Assembly: GCA_038226175.1 (NCBI GenBank)
Contig: JBBRQP010000015.1
Span: 1-49,384, forward strand
Origin: JBBRQP01 sp038226175
GTDB lineage: Bacteria; Cyanobacteriota; Cyanobacteriia; Gloeobacterales; Anthocerotibacteraceae
Length of the DNA stretch: 49,384 bases
Reading direction: 5' to 3'
A program made the translations under genes and the position numbers. The notes under the pieces are model-generated. The model ran no database searches, was not told where the DNA came from, and saw only the letters and a program-made list of their open reading frames with translations. Positions 39,654-48,503 of this stretch are shown piece after piece; the first letter of the stretch is position 1; each line of letters opens with the position of its first letter.

Positions 39654-40744
39654 AGATCCGTGTTTATGGCGATTTGGCGCAAGAAAACCGCCGCAGTATG
39701 GATATCTGTGGTCACAATTTAACTACCGCGCTGACAGCAAAAGTCGGGCAGGACGTGGAATATTATGTATCTCCTTTTCGCCGTTATCTGAGTGGTGTGG
39801 TTGATCATCCCCTGAGTGCAAAACTCGACCTATTAGTTAATCGCCATTTTAGCTATAAACTGCCTACGGAATTAGTTGATATCCATCATGTTATTGATCA
39901 TTCTTATGGGCATTTATTATATCGCTTACCCTTAGCTAATACCGTCATCACCTGTCATGATCTCAATATCTTATATCGCGCTCAAGAAACTAAGAATCCA
40001 CTCTTACGGGCAAGTTGTCAGCATATTTTGCGGGGCTTAGCTAGGGCTAAATGGGTTATTTGTGATTCAGAATTTACCCGTCAAGAGTTAGACCAAAGCG
40101 CACTGACTCCTGAGGCGAAGATCAAGGTTATTCCTCTGGGTCTTGATGCCATTTTTCAGGTTTTACCCGCTCACAAACTAATCGCTATTGAGCAACAATA
40201 TCAGCTACCATCAGGGCCACGGCTGATCCATGTTGGAACCTGTTTTGAGCGCAAGAATATTGAAACCTTGTTACATATCCTCGCCCAAGTCCGCCAATCT
40301 TATCCGGTTCATTTACTCAAAGTCGGCGGTGAATTTACGGAAGGACAGCTAAATATAATTCGTGAACTTAATTTACAGGATTATATTCTTCACCTCACTA
40401 ACGTGCCACTTGCAGACTTAGTTGGACTCTATAATTGCGCCGATATCTGCGTATTTCCCTCTTGGCTCGAAGGTTTTGGCTTTCCGGTACTCGAAGCTAT
40501 GGCCTGTGGTACGCCCGTTGTCGCAACCCAGCGTTCTTCCGTGCCAGAACTGGTAGGTACTGCCGGAATCTTGGCTGACCCAGCGCATGCAGCATCTTTT
40601 GTGGAACCGATCATACAGCTACTCGAAGACCCGGGTTTACAAGAAAATTTACGTCAGAAAGCACTACTCTGGGTGCAAAACTTTAGCTGGGATGCCCACG
40701 CAACCAAGACCCTAGCCTTTTATCAAACCGTGCTCTCAGCTTGA
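39650..40744 (+). CDS. GT4-family glycosyltransferase
   Basis: 364 aa. The start is TTG at 39650 overlapping the preceding TGA. No ATG nearby would keep the N-terminal strand KIRVYGDLAQENRRSMDICG. GT-B fold: the N-domain includes VITCHDLNILYRAQE and VICDSEFTRQEL. The C-domain has HVGTCFERKNIETLLHILAQ and the donor-binding FPSWLEGFGFPVLEAMACGT with Glu-X7-Glu. It adds a nucleotide-sugar-derived residue to a polysaccharide intermediate at the inner membrane face; sugar and linkage are unknown. Its 3' end overlaps the convergent acetyltransferase gene by 22 bp. Confidence 0.92.
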   Translation: MKIRVYGDLAQENRRSMDICGHNLTTALTAKVGQDVEYYVSPFRRYLSGVVDHPLSAKLDLLVNRHFSYKLPTELVDIHHVIDHSYGHLLYRLPLANTVITCHDLNILYRAQETKNPLLRASCQHILRGLARAKWVICDSEFTRQELDQSALTPEAKIKVIPLGLDAIFQVLPAHKLIAIEQQYQLPSGPRLIHVGTCFERKNIETLLHILAQVRQSYPVHLLKVGGEFTEGQLNIIRELNLQDYILHLTNVPLADLVGLYNCADICVFPSWLEGFGFPVLEAMACGTPVVATQRSSVPELVGTAGILADPAHAASFVEPIIQLLEDPGLQENLRQKALLWVQNFSWDAHATKTLAFYQTVLSA

Positions 40745-41184
40745 TCAGTTTTTTCGTCGATACGTTTGAGAATCCGTGCTGGGTTACCCACTACAATTAC
40801 GCCTGGTGGTACATCTTTAGTGACGATTGCGCCTGCTCCCACAATTGCACCTTTGCCAATGCGTCGCGGACCGAGAATAATTGCACCAACGCCGATTTCG
40901 ACATTGTCTTCAATATAAATTTTGCGTGGGTCATCAAGGGCAACTTCAGCAGCTAAAGTAACCTGATGATAAATACGGACATTATTACCAATCACAGTGT
41001 TGGGATGAATCACGATGCCTAGGGCATAATGACAGAGAATCAAATTATCGCCAGCGGACATTTCTGGAGGCAAAATTGTATGAAAAACGAACCCATTCAA
41101 TAACTTGATGATTTTAGCCAAGCGCGTATATCCACGGACGTAAAAAAACCGAGAAACGCGGTATAACGTAACGGGGTCAAACAT
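40723..41184 (-). CDS. Hexapeptide-repeat acetyltransferase (serine acetyltransferase-like)
   Basis: 153 aa. A short N-terminal helix pair (YRVSRFFYVRGYTRLAKIIK), then a left-handed beta-helix of hexapeptide repeats with CHYALGIVIHPNTVIGNNVR, IYHQVTLAA, IEVGAIILGPRRIGKGAIVG-like IEDNVEIGVGAIILGPRRIG, and the end AIVTKDVPPGVIVVGNPARI. This is the CysE/NodL/WcaF type with the acetyl-CoA site in the C-terminal coils. At 153 aa it lacks the N-terminal domain of true cysteine-biosynthetic CysE, so together with its location among glycosyltransferases an O-acetyltransferase of sugars is more likely. It is the only minus-strand gene of the cluster. Confidence 0.85.
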   Translation of the reverse strand: MFDPVTLYRVSRFFYVRGYTRLAKIIKLLNGFVFHTILPPEMSAGDNLILCHYALGIVIHPNTVIGNNVRIYHQVTLAAEVALDDPRKIYIEDNVEIGVGAIILGPRRIGKGAIVGAGAIVTKDVPPGVIVVGNPARILKRIDEKTDQAESTV

Positions 41185-41244
41185 GTTGACGGGTGGGCGT
41201 AACTACCAGAACACAGTATCATGTCTATCAAATGCAGGGTACGC

Positions 41245-43620
41245 ATGGCACTTAAAGTTCTTTTTGTGGATCATACAAGCGAAATGGGCGGAGCCGAACA
41301 TAGCTTGTTGGATTTGGTGCGGCATTTACAGCACATTGAGACCCCGGCTTTAGATATTTGGGTTGCTACAACCGCTGGTGGTGCACTAATTCACTATCTT
41401 CAAGAATTACAGATTACAGTACGCTTATTTGATTTAGATGAACACACCAAATTACTCTCACGTGAACAACTTCAATCTGCTTTTTGGCAAGTATTTTTAC
41501 GACAAATTCCTGAACTCTGGCAAGTACGAACCCAGCTTCAAAAAATTATTCGTGAACATAAGACAGACCTCGTTCATACCAACTCGCTCAAAGCCCATGT
41601 TTTTGGTAGTCTCGCCGTCCTAGGTACCGGAAAACCGATTATTTGGCATTTACGCGACCTTGTGACCCAGCGCGGCGATAGTCGGCGATTACTCGAACTA
41701 CTAGCTTTTTGGGTCAGACCTCAGATTGTCTGTATCTCGGAGGCTGTACGCGCGGATCTTTCACCTTTTTTACGTCAGTTTGCCACGGTAATTGCTAATG
41801 GTATCGAGCTTGAGCAATTTGATCACGCCCCTGATGCTATTCACCAGATTCGCCAAGAATTTAATATTCCTACCTCAGCTTTTTTGGTTGGCATGGTCGG
41901 TCATCTCATTCCCTGGAAAGGCCATCGTCAGCTTTTGCAAGCCGCCCAACACCTACGTCACCAGTATCCGGATCTGTACTATCTGTGTGTCGGGGGTGAA
42001 ATTTTGCAATTTAAGGGGCAGTTGATGGCCTTACGCCAAGAAGCCCAAGACTTGGGGATTAATGACCGCGTAATTTTTACGGGAATCCGCGAAGATGTGA
42101 GGTCAATCATGCCTTCCCTTAATCTTCTGGTGTTACCTTCGGAATATGAGCCTTTTGGTCGGGTGCTGATTGAGGCGATGGCCTGTGGTAAACCGATTGT
42201 GGCAACCCGTGGCGGTGGTGTACCCGAGATTGTGACGGATGGCGAAACTGGATTCTTGGTACCAATCGGTGATGTCGCCCAACTGGCTCAAGGAATCGCC
42301 CATTTCAAGACTAATCCGGACTTTGCCCAACGCGCCGGAGCCGCCGGACGCCACCGGGTAGAGCAACACTTTACCCTGCAAAAAACCGCTGAACGCCAGA
42401 CTAAGCTCTACACCAACCTTTTGCAGACCCCCATGGACGCGAGACCTCTCAAAATTCTCTATGTCGATCACACCAGCGAAATGGGCGGGGCAGAACATAA
42501 TCTCTTGGATCTCGTCAAGCAGCTCAAACAGATGATTCCGGATTGGTTAAAGCTCGAGACTGCTCTGGCAACGGTGGTCGGTGGCGACTTACCAAGACAT
42601 TTTCGGCCTTTGGGAGAGACACATTTTTTTGAACTGTCAGCACGCACCCAGTTTTTTTCCCGTGAGCAATTAAAATCTTTGACAGGTATGCTGCGCTTGC
42701 CATTGACGGAATTATGGAATATTCGTCAACGCTTGCGCACGATTTTACACAATGAACACGTCAGCTTAGTCCAGACTAATTCCCTTAAGGCTCATGTTTT
42801 TGGTAGCTTGGCAGTTTGGGGTACCCGCACGCCGATCATCTGGCATTTACAGGATTTGGTGACCCAGCGCGGCGATAATCGCCGCCTATTAGAGTTATTT
42901 GCTTTTTTGGTGAGACCGCATATTGTCTGTATCTCTGAGGCAGTACGCGCCGACCTGTCGCCGTTTTTGCGTCAGTTTGCAACCGTGATCCCCAATGGTA
43001 TTGCCGTTAATAAATTTACTGGGGTGCGTACTACAGCCGCCATTCGCCAAGAATTTAATATCCCCGCCGACGCCTTTGTGGTGGGTCTAGTCGGGCATTT
43101 GATTCCCTGGAAAGGCCATCGCCATCTACTTCAGGCAGCTCAAACTCTGCGGGAGGCGCACCCAGAAATTTATTATCTATGTGTTGGTGGTGAAATATTA
43201 CAGTTCAAAGGTCAGCAAGCCTTACTCAAACAAGAAGCAGAACGTCTAGGCGTCAGTGACCGCGTGATCTTTACGGGAATCCGTGAAGATATCCCCGAGC
43301 TTATGCAGTCTTTTGATCTGTTTGTCTTACCCTCAGAGCGCGAACCCTTTGGACGGGTGCTGATCGAGGCGATGGCCTGTAGTAAACCGATTGTGGCAAC
43401 CCATGGCGGTGGTGTACCCGAGATTGTACTTGATGGTGAAACCGGGTTATTGGTACCCATTGGCGATATTGACCGACTAGCTCAAGGTATTGCGCAATTT
43501 AAGACTGACCGCGCTTTTGCCCAACGTGCGGGTCAAGCTGGCTACCAACGGGTACAGCAATACTTTACACTCGAAACCATGACCAAACGGTTTTTAGAGC
43601 TTTATGGAGCATTGAGTTGA
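41245..43620 (+). CDS. Double GT4 glycosyltransferase (in-frame tandem duplication)
   Basis: 791 aa from ATG at 41245 (MALKVLFVDH), preferred over 41221 because AGGG lies 5 nt before it. Two complete GT4 proteins in one chain. Copy 1 starts LKVLFVDHTSEMGGAEHSLL, copy 2 LKILYVDHTSEMGGAEHNLL. Both have TNSLKAHVFGSLAV, VCISEAVRADLSPFLRQFAT, LIPWKGHR, YYLCVGGEILQFKGQ and PFGRVLIEAMAC, so each keeps the donor-binding EX7E site. The join is FTLQKTAERQTKLYTNLLQT then PMDARPLK; ATG at 42433 is probably the old start of the second gene. A polymerase that makes two successive linkages is one possibility. The stop overlaps the next start (TTGA). Confidence 0.9.
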   Translation: MALKVLFVDHTSEMGGAEHSLLDLVRHLQHIETPALDIWVATTAGGALIHYLQELQITVRLFDLDEHTKLLSREQLQSAFWQVFLRQIPELWQVRTQLQKIIREHKTDLVHTNSLKAHVFGSLAVLGTGKPIIWHLRDLVTQRGDSRRLLELLAFWVRPQIVCISEAVRADLSPFLRQFATVIANGIELEQFDHAPDAIHQIRQEFNIPTSAFLVGMVGHLIPWKGHRQLLQAAQHLRHQYPDLYYLCVGGEILQFKGQLMALRQEAQDLGINDRVIFTGIREDVRSIMPSLNLLVLPSEYEPFGRVLIEAMACGKPIVATRGGGVPEIVTDGETGFLVPIGDVAQLAQGIAHFKTNPDFAQRAGAAGRHRVEQHFTLQKTAERQTKLYTNLLQTPMDARPLKILYVDHTSEMGGAEHNLLDLVKQLKQMIPDWLKLETALATVVGGDLPRHFRPLGETHFFELSARTQFFSREQLKSLTGMLRLPLTELWNIRQRLRTILHNEHVSLVQTNSLKAHVFGSLAVWGTRTPIIWHLQDLVTQRGDNRRLLELFAFLVRPHIVCISEAVRADLSPFLRQFATVIPNGIAVNKFTGVRTTAAIRQEFNIPADAFVVGLVGHLIPWKGHRHLLQAAQTLREAHPEIYYLCVGGEILQFKGQQALLKQEAERLGVSDRVIFTGIREDIPELMQSFDLFVLPSEREPFGRVLIEAMACSKPIVATHGGGVPEIVLDGETGLLVPIGDIDRLAQGIAQFKTDRAFAQRAGQAGYQRVQQYFTLETMTKRFLELYGALS

Positions 43621-44744
43621 CGAGCGCTAGCACTGCATTACGGGTAGCGTTAGCCCATGACCAATTAGCAACTACAGGCGGAGCTGGCGGAGCAGAAAAG
43701 TTTTTATCTGCCCTCAAAAGTTTGTATCCGAACGCTCCTTTGTATACGACAGTCTATAACGCGGCTAAGATGCCCGATTATTATCGAGATTGGACCATTC
43801 ATACTTCTTTTATTCAAGACTTACCCGGTGGCACCACCCGCTATCAGCTTTATTTACCCCTGATGCCCACCGCTGTCGAGCAGCTAAATTTTGATGGCTA
43901 TGATTTGGTGCTTTCGGGTAGTCATTCGGTAATGAAAGGCTTAATTACTGGGCCGAATACCTTACATATTTGCTATTGTCATAGTCCAATTCGCTACGCT
44001 TGGGATTTTTATCATCGCTATCTGGCTCTCGAAGAAGTCAAATCTTGGCAAAAGCCCTTAATTCCTTGGCTGATGAATTATATCCGGCTCTGGGATCAGG
44101 TCAGCGCGGCACGGGTCGATGTCTTTATCGCCAACTCGCACCATGTGCGCCGCCGCATCCAAAAATATTATCGGCGCGAAGCTACTGTAATTTATCCGCC
44201 CGTGGAGACGCAGCGGTTTAGCCCTAAAGGTGCGGCAGAAGATTTTTATCTGATGGTCGGTCGGCTTGTGAGTTATAAACGCCATGATCTAGCGGTTGCG
44301 GCCTTTAATGCCAATGGTCGTAATTTGTTGATCATCGGCGATGGCCCCGAACGCGCTCGGCTGGAACCTCAGGCCAAAGCTAATATCAAATTTTTGGGCC
44401 GGCTCTCGGATCAAGTGACCACTGATTATCTGCAACGCTGTCGCGGTTTTATTTTTCCTGGTGAAGAAGATTTTGGGATCGCCCCAGTCGAAGCCATGGC
44501 TTGCGGACGGCCTGTGATTGCCTATGGTTGTGGGGGAGCCTTAGAAACGGTGGTGGATGGCCTGAGTGGTACTTTATTTAGGGAACCCACCGCAGCTAGC
44601 CTCAATCAAGCCATCACAGATGCAGAAGCAATGACTTGGTTTCCTGAAAAAATCGCAGCCCATGCAGCTCAGTTTTCCCAAGAACGTTTCCTCAAAGAAT
44701 TCAGCCATTTTGTCGCAGAACAACTGGTCTTATTTCGGCAGTGA
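43617..44744 (+). CDS. GT4-family glycosyltransferase (WbaZ-like)
   Basis: 375 aa starting with TTG at 43617 inside the stop of the double glycosyltransferase gene. N-domain RVALAHDQLATTGGAGGAEK, VLSGSHSVMKGLITG, LHICYCHSPIRYAWDFYHRY and VDVFIANSHHVRRRIQKYY. The C-domain reads FYLMVGRLVSYKRHDLAVAA and RGFIFPGEEDFGIAPVEAMA then CGRPVIAYGCGGALETV, with both Glu of the donor site. The CYCHSPIRYAWD motif is typical of the mannosyltransferase-like WbaZ group. It is the last gene of the polysaccharide cluster; crtI converges on it 8 bp downstream. Confidence 0.92.
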   Translation: MTSASTALRVALAHDQLATTGGAGGAEKFLSALKSLYPNAPLYTTVYNAAKMPDYYRDWTIHTSFIQDLPGGTTRYQLYLPLMPTAVEQLNFDGYDLVLSGSHSVMKGLITGPNTLHICYCHSPIRYAWDFYHRYLALEEVKSWQKPLIPWLMNYIRLWDQVSAARVDVFIANSHHVRRRIQKYYRREATVIYPPVETQRFSPKGAAEDFYLMVGRLVSYKRHDLAVAAFNANGRNLLIIGDGPERARLEPQAKANIKFLGRLSDQVTTDYLQRCRGFIFPGEEDFGIAPVEAMACGRPVIAYGCGGALETVVDGLSGTLFREPTAASLNQAITDAEAMTWFPEKIAAHAAQFSQERFLKEFSHFVAEQLVLFRQ

Positions 44745-44752
44745 GGGGCGGT

Positions 44753-46249
44753 TTAATGGACAGGATTGAGTTCTTTACCGATCATTTCAGCAACGATTTT
44801 GCCCGAGCTCATCACACCCGGTAACCCTGCGCCGGGATGGGTTCCTGCACCTGCGAAGTAGAGATTAGGAATATCTTCGCTGATATTATGGGGACGAAAC
44901 CACGCTGATTGGGTGAGGATCGGCTCGACGGAGAAGGCACTACCCATATAACTGTTGAGCGTATCCTGGAAATGCAACGGATCGATATAGCATTCACTGA
45001 CAATGTGCTTAGACAAATCAGGTAAATAGCGTTCTTCGAGATACTTGACAATCGAATCGCGATAGGGTTTGGCCATCGTTTTCCAATCAGTTGTACCGCC
45101 CAAATGAGGCACTGGAGACAACACATACCAACAATCACAGCCCGGTGGTGCCAGAGAAGGATCGGTCGCTGTCGGGCGATGTAAGTACAAAGAAAAATCT
45201 TCAGAAAGTACTTTGCGCTTAAAAATATCGTCAATCAAACCGCGATAACGCGGACCGAGCAAGATCTCATGGTGGGCAACATTTTCATATTGGCGATCCG
45301 TCCCAAAATAGAGGACAAATAACGACATCGAGTAGCGTGTATTTTTGATTTTGCGGTCAGTATTCTTGCGACGAAATTGTGGGGCAACCATATTCAAATA
45401 GGTAAACGCCACATCGGCATTACTAACCACTGCTGCAGCCGCGAAGTTTTCACCAGTTTTGAGCTGCACACCCGTAGCCCGATTGGTCGCACTATCGACA
45501 GTGATCTCAGCCACTTCGGTATTGAGATGGATTTTGCCACCCATATCTTCAAAAAGTTTGATCAAACCCCGGATCAAAGCACCCGTGCCGCCCATCGCAA
45601 ACCAAACCCCAAATTTTTGTTCGAGGGTATGAATCAGGGCGTAGATAGACGTGCTTTGGAAAGGATTACCACCAATCAGTAAGGGATGAAAACTAAAGAC
45701 TTGGCGTAGGCGTTCATCTTTGATGTATTGATTGACAAATCCAGCTACAGACTTGTTGGCCTGAAGCGTAATCAAGTCCGGTACAACTTTGAACATATCG
45801 CTGATGTGGGTAAAAGGTTTATCAATCAATTCAAAACCTTTTTCATAGATTTTTTCGCCAGCTTTGACAAATTTTAGATAACCTTCGACATCCGAAGGAC
45901 TAAATTCTTTGATTTGACGCAGTAAACTCTCACGGTCATCGTTATACCTAAAGACCGAACCATCTTCAAAACGAATATTATAAAACGGGTCAATCTTGAC
46001 AATTTTGACGTAATCTTCAGAATCTTTACCGCAGAGCGTAAACAAATCATGGATTAACCAGGGAGCCGTAATAATCGTCGGCCCGCCATCAAACTTAAAG
46101 CCATCTTGCTCATAGACATAGGCGCGACCACCGGGCTTATCGCGTTTTTCGAGGATCGTGACCTGATGACCCTGCGCTTGTAGACGAATCGCAGCATAAA
46201 GCCCACCAAAACCGCTCCCAATGACCACAATTTGCATAGCCTGTCTCAT
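44753..46249 (-). CDS. crtI: Phytoene desaturase, bacterial CrtI type
   Basis: 498 aa (ATG at 46249, or at 46237 as MQIVVIGSG). FAD/NAD-binding VVIGSGFGGLYAAIRLQAQG, then LEKRDKPGGRAYVYEQDGFK and FDGGPTIITAPWLIHDLF. FYNIRFEDGSVFRYNDDRE, FSFHPLLIGGNPFQSTSIYA and the C-terminal YFAGAGTHPGAGLPGVMSSG fit CrtI closely. CrtI converts phytoene to lycopene in four desaturations. Among cyanobacteria this bacterial route is known from Gloeobacter, while most others use CrtP, CrtQ and CrtH. A related desaturase or isomerase role cannot be excluded by eye. It stands alone on the minus strand. Confidence 0.88.
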   Translation of the reverse strand: MRQAMQIVVIGSGFGGLYAAIRLQAQGHQVTILEKRDKPGGRAYVYEQDGFKFDGGPTIITAPWLIHDLFTLCGKDSEDYVKIVKIDPFYNIRFEDGSVFRYNDDRESLLRQIKEFSPSDVEGYLKFVKAGEKIYEKGFELIDKPFTHISDMFKVVPDLITLQANKSVAGFVNQYIKDERLRQVFSFHPLLIGGNPFQSTSIYALIHTLEQKFGVWFAMGGTGALIRGLIKLFEDMGGKIHLNTEVAEITVDSATNRATGVQLKTGENFAAAAVVSNADVAFTYLNMVAPQFRRKNTDRKIKNTRYSMSLFVLYFGTDRQYENVAHHEILLGPRYRGLIDDIFKRKVLSEDFSLYLHRPTATDPSLAPPGCDCWYVLSPVPHLGGTTDWKTMAKPYRDSIVKYLEERYLPDLSKHIVSECYIDPLHFQDTLNSYMGSAFSVEPILTQSAWFRPHNISEDIPNLYFAGAGTHPGAGLPGVMSSGKIVAEMIGKELNPVH

Positions 46250-46343
46250 CCCAAGTACACTTATCTTAACATTATAGAGCTCTTGCCCCGGCCTAATGAC
46301 TTCCCTCCAGCAATATTAGACTGGCCTGCTAAAATCAGGTGAC

Positions 46344-46640
46344 GTGCAGGATTTGATGATGAACTCTGGCTATCTTGTCCTTGCGGCTTTTTCGGGTGTT
46401 TTGCTGCTGTTGCGCTGGCTCTATCCACCCGCGTGGCAGGCTTGGTTACGACTGGTGCAGCCCATCGGTGAATTTATGGCTCGCAGTATTTTGCGGGGAT
46501 TTTATTTACTACTCGCCGGCCCTTTTGCGCTGATTATTCGTCGCCAAAAACCGCAAACCTACCGTCGTCATCCCGGTACAAGTTATTGGGAAACCCGCAA
46601 CCAAAATCATACAATCGACGCCGTACAGCAACAATTTTAG
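46344..46640 (+). CDS. Small membrane protein of unknown function
   Basis: 98 aa with GTG start at 46344; ATG at 46356 with AGG 5 nt before it is equally possible. Two hydrophobic segments, YLVLAAFSGVLLLLRWLYPP and ILRGFYLLLAGPFALIIR, are followed by a basic hydrophilic tail RRQKPQTYRRHPGTSYWETR. No enzymatic motif is visible. It lies 7 nt before cofH on the same strand, so the two are co-transcribed, and the third gene of the unit is also an uncharacterised exported protein. Confidence 0.6.
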   Translation: MQDLMMNSGYLVLAAFSGVLLLLRWLYPPAWQAWLRLVQPIGEFMARSILRGFYLLLAGPFALIIRRQKPQTYRRHPGTSYWETRNQNHTIDAVQQQF

Positions 46641-46647
46641 GTCACGT

Positions 46648-47865
46648 ATGCACCTGACAGATGTCCTCGCCCAAGCCTTTGAGCCAGCGGGCTTGAGCCT
46701 AAGTCAAGCTCATTTTCTGTTGACCCAAACTGATCCTGATGCCATCGAAGCTATCCGCCAAAGTGCCGATCTGATGCGTTACCAGCAGGTCGGAGATACC
46801 GTCAGTTATGTCGTTAATCACAATATTAACTTCACCAATATTTGTAATCAGCATTGTTCCTTTTGTGCCTTTCGGCGGGATCAGGACGAGCCAGGTGCTT
46901 ACTGGTTAGACTTTGCCCAAATTTTGGAAAAAACAGAAACTGCTGTTGGACTGGGCGCTACCGAGATCTGTATGCAAGGCGGGCTTAATCCTCAAGCCAA
47001 AATCAATGGCTCAAGCCTAGGTTATTATCTCCAACTTATTCGTACGATCAAAACGGCCTATCCACACTTACATCTACATGCTTTTTCGCCCCAAGAAGTC
47101 TATTTTATTGCCGAACAAGACCAACTGTCTTTGACCACAGTGATCAAGGCTTTGATGGCAGCAGGTGTTGGTTCGCTACCCGGAACGGCGGCTGAAGTCC
47201 TCTATGAGCCTGTGCGCCGTCGTCTATGCCCCGAAAAACTAAGTACGCAAGCCTGGATCAACGTCGTGCAAACGGCCCACAGGCTAGGCTTACCGACCAC
47301 TAGCACACTCCTCTCAGGCCATATCGAGACCCTTGAACAACGGGTTATTCATCTGGGCACCCTACGGGCGATGCAACAATCTGCTCATCGCTTAGGTCAA
47401 CGGGGCTTTACCGAGTTTATTTTATTGCCCTATGTGGGTGCCGAAGCGCCAACCTTGCTCCGTAAGAAGGTTGGTCACCTCCAGCCTATCCTCAGCGATG
47501 CCCTACTTACGATGGCAGTTGCCCGACTTTTTTTGGGAGCCTGGATTGCTAACCATCAGCCTAGTTGGGTCAAACTCACCCTCGAAGGTGCCACCGAAGC
47601 CCTAAACTGGGGCTGTAATGACCTGGGCGGAACCTTGATGGAAGAGCACATCACAGCGATGGCTGGCGCACAGGGCGGAACTTGTATGAGTGTTGCTAGT
47701 CTGCGTGAAGCTATTCTCAGCTCAGGCAAAATTCCTCAAGAGCGCACGACTCTATATGAAATGGCGGACTCGCCTCGCCCCCTTCTCCAAGATTTAGGAA
47801 AAAAACTGGTTCCCGCTCCCAGGATTGCCAAAGGAGTGGTTGCAGGCCGGGGTGAGGGCGCATGA
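46648..47865 (+). CDS. cofH: FO synthase subunit 2 (CofH)
   Basis: 405 aa radical SAM enzyme. The cluster ligands are CNQHCSFC (Cys66, Cys70, Cys73), followed by AFRRDQDEPGAYWLD, typical of CofH. Further motifs: ATEICMQGGLNPQ, HLHAFSPQEV, LPGTAAEVLYEPVRRRLCPE, STLLSGHIET, GFTEFILLPYVG, WGCNDLGGTLMEEHI. It couples tyrosine-derived 4-hydroxybenzyl to 5-amino-6-ribitylaminouracil. With CofG it makes FO, the deazaflavin used as antenna by photolyases in cyanobacteria. CofG is not in the window. The stop overlaps the start of the next gene (ATGA). Confidence 0.95.
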   Translation: MHLTDVLAQAFEPAGLSLSQAHFLLTQTDPDAIEAIRQSADLMRYQQVGDTVSYVVNHNINFTNICNQHCSFCAFRRDQDEPGAYWLDFAQILEKTETAVGLGATEICMQGGLNPQAKINGSSLGYYLQLIRTIKTAYPHLHLHAFSPQEVYFIAEQDQLSLTTVIKALMAAGVGSLPGTAAEVLYEPVRRRLCPEKLSTQAWINVVQTAHRLGLPTTSTLLSGHIETLEQRVIHLGTLRAMQQSAHRLGQRGFTEFILLPYVGAEAPTLLRKKVGHLQPILSDALLTMAVARLFLGAWIANHQPSWVKLTLEGATEALNWGCNDLGGTLMEEHITAMAGAQGGTCMSVASLREAILSSGKIPQERTTLYEMADSPRPLLQDLGKKLVPAPRIAKGVVAGRGEGA

Positions 47866-48371
47866 ACCGCCGTCATTTGTTAGGACTAGGTCTATCTATA
47901 ATGCCGATAGCTTCGGCTAAGAATTTACTGGCACTCCAAGACTTTTTGCCGCTTTTGCAAGGTCAATTATTACCTACAGTTAATCGTGCCTATCGCAGTG
48001 CAAACCTCAAGAGTCGCGCTGTTTTTATGGGCACACCTCAGCTTATTACCGAAACAATTATTCGTGTGCGTATGCTAGAACGCTGGCCTTACTACTACCA
48101 AGACTCGCCCAATAATCCCTTGCAAATGCACCTCATTACCCGTGAGTTAGCCTTTGACCCGGCAAATAGTCGCTGGTTTTTGGTCAACACATCTTTTTAT
48201 GTCCAAGCTATTCCCATTGGTGCCGAAAAACTTGGTCCGACACCACGTCAATATCTCGATGCTGAGGCTGCGATTTCTGATCAAACTGTAGGCTTGCCCA
48301 AACTAGACAGTGTGGAAAGTCCCTTTAGTCAAGCGGTGCGCGACTTATTGCGCGACTGGCAAAAGGTTTAG
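47862..48371 (+). CDS. Exported protein of unknown function
   Basis: 169 aa. N-terminus MNRRHLLGLGLSIMPIASA with twin Arg followed by a short hydrophobic core, so it is a Sec or Tat signal peptide, cleavage near ASA-KN. The mature part has no cysteine; it contains GTPQLITETIIRVRMLERWP and a beta-rich middle FDPANSRWFLVNTSFYVQAI. I recognise no family. Its ATG lies in the cofH stop (4-nt overlap), so it is made together with CofH, although an exported protein has no obvious role in FO synthesis. Confidence 0.65.
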   Translation: MNRRHLLGLGLSIMPIASAKNLLALQDFLPLLQGQLLPTVNRAYRSANLKSRAVFMGTPQLITETIIRVRMLERWPYYYQDSPNNPLQMHLITRELAFDPANSRWFLVNTSFYVQAIPIGAEKLGPTPRQYLDAEAAISDQTVGLPKLDSVESPFSQAVRDLLRDWQKV

Positions 48372-48375
48372 CTTT

Positions 48376-48456
48376 CGCGGCGTAAGCCCCGCGCTGTACC
48401 GCAGGTCAGCGTCGGGATATAAGCCGCCGCGACTAGAACACGCCGTTAGCGACGTG
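48376..48456. mobile_element. Left-end hairpins of an IS200/IS605-type element
   Basis: The outer stem CGCGGCG (48376-48382) pairs with CGCCGCG (48425-48431), enclosing a second stem CGCTG/CAGCG. A smaller CACG...CGTG hairpin follows at 48439-48456. Subterminal imperfect hairpins of this kind are what IS200/IS605 transposases recognise. It lies upstream of the tnpB remnant, with TATAAT (48492-48497) 6 bp before its ATG. Confidence 0.5.
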
Positions 48457-48503
48457 GCTTTAAGGAGCCTAAAAGTTATCTAAAGGCAGGGTATAATCTG
48501 GGC

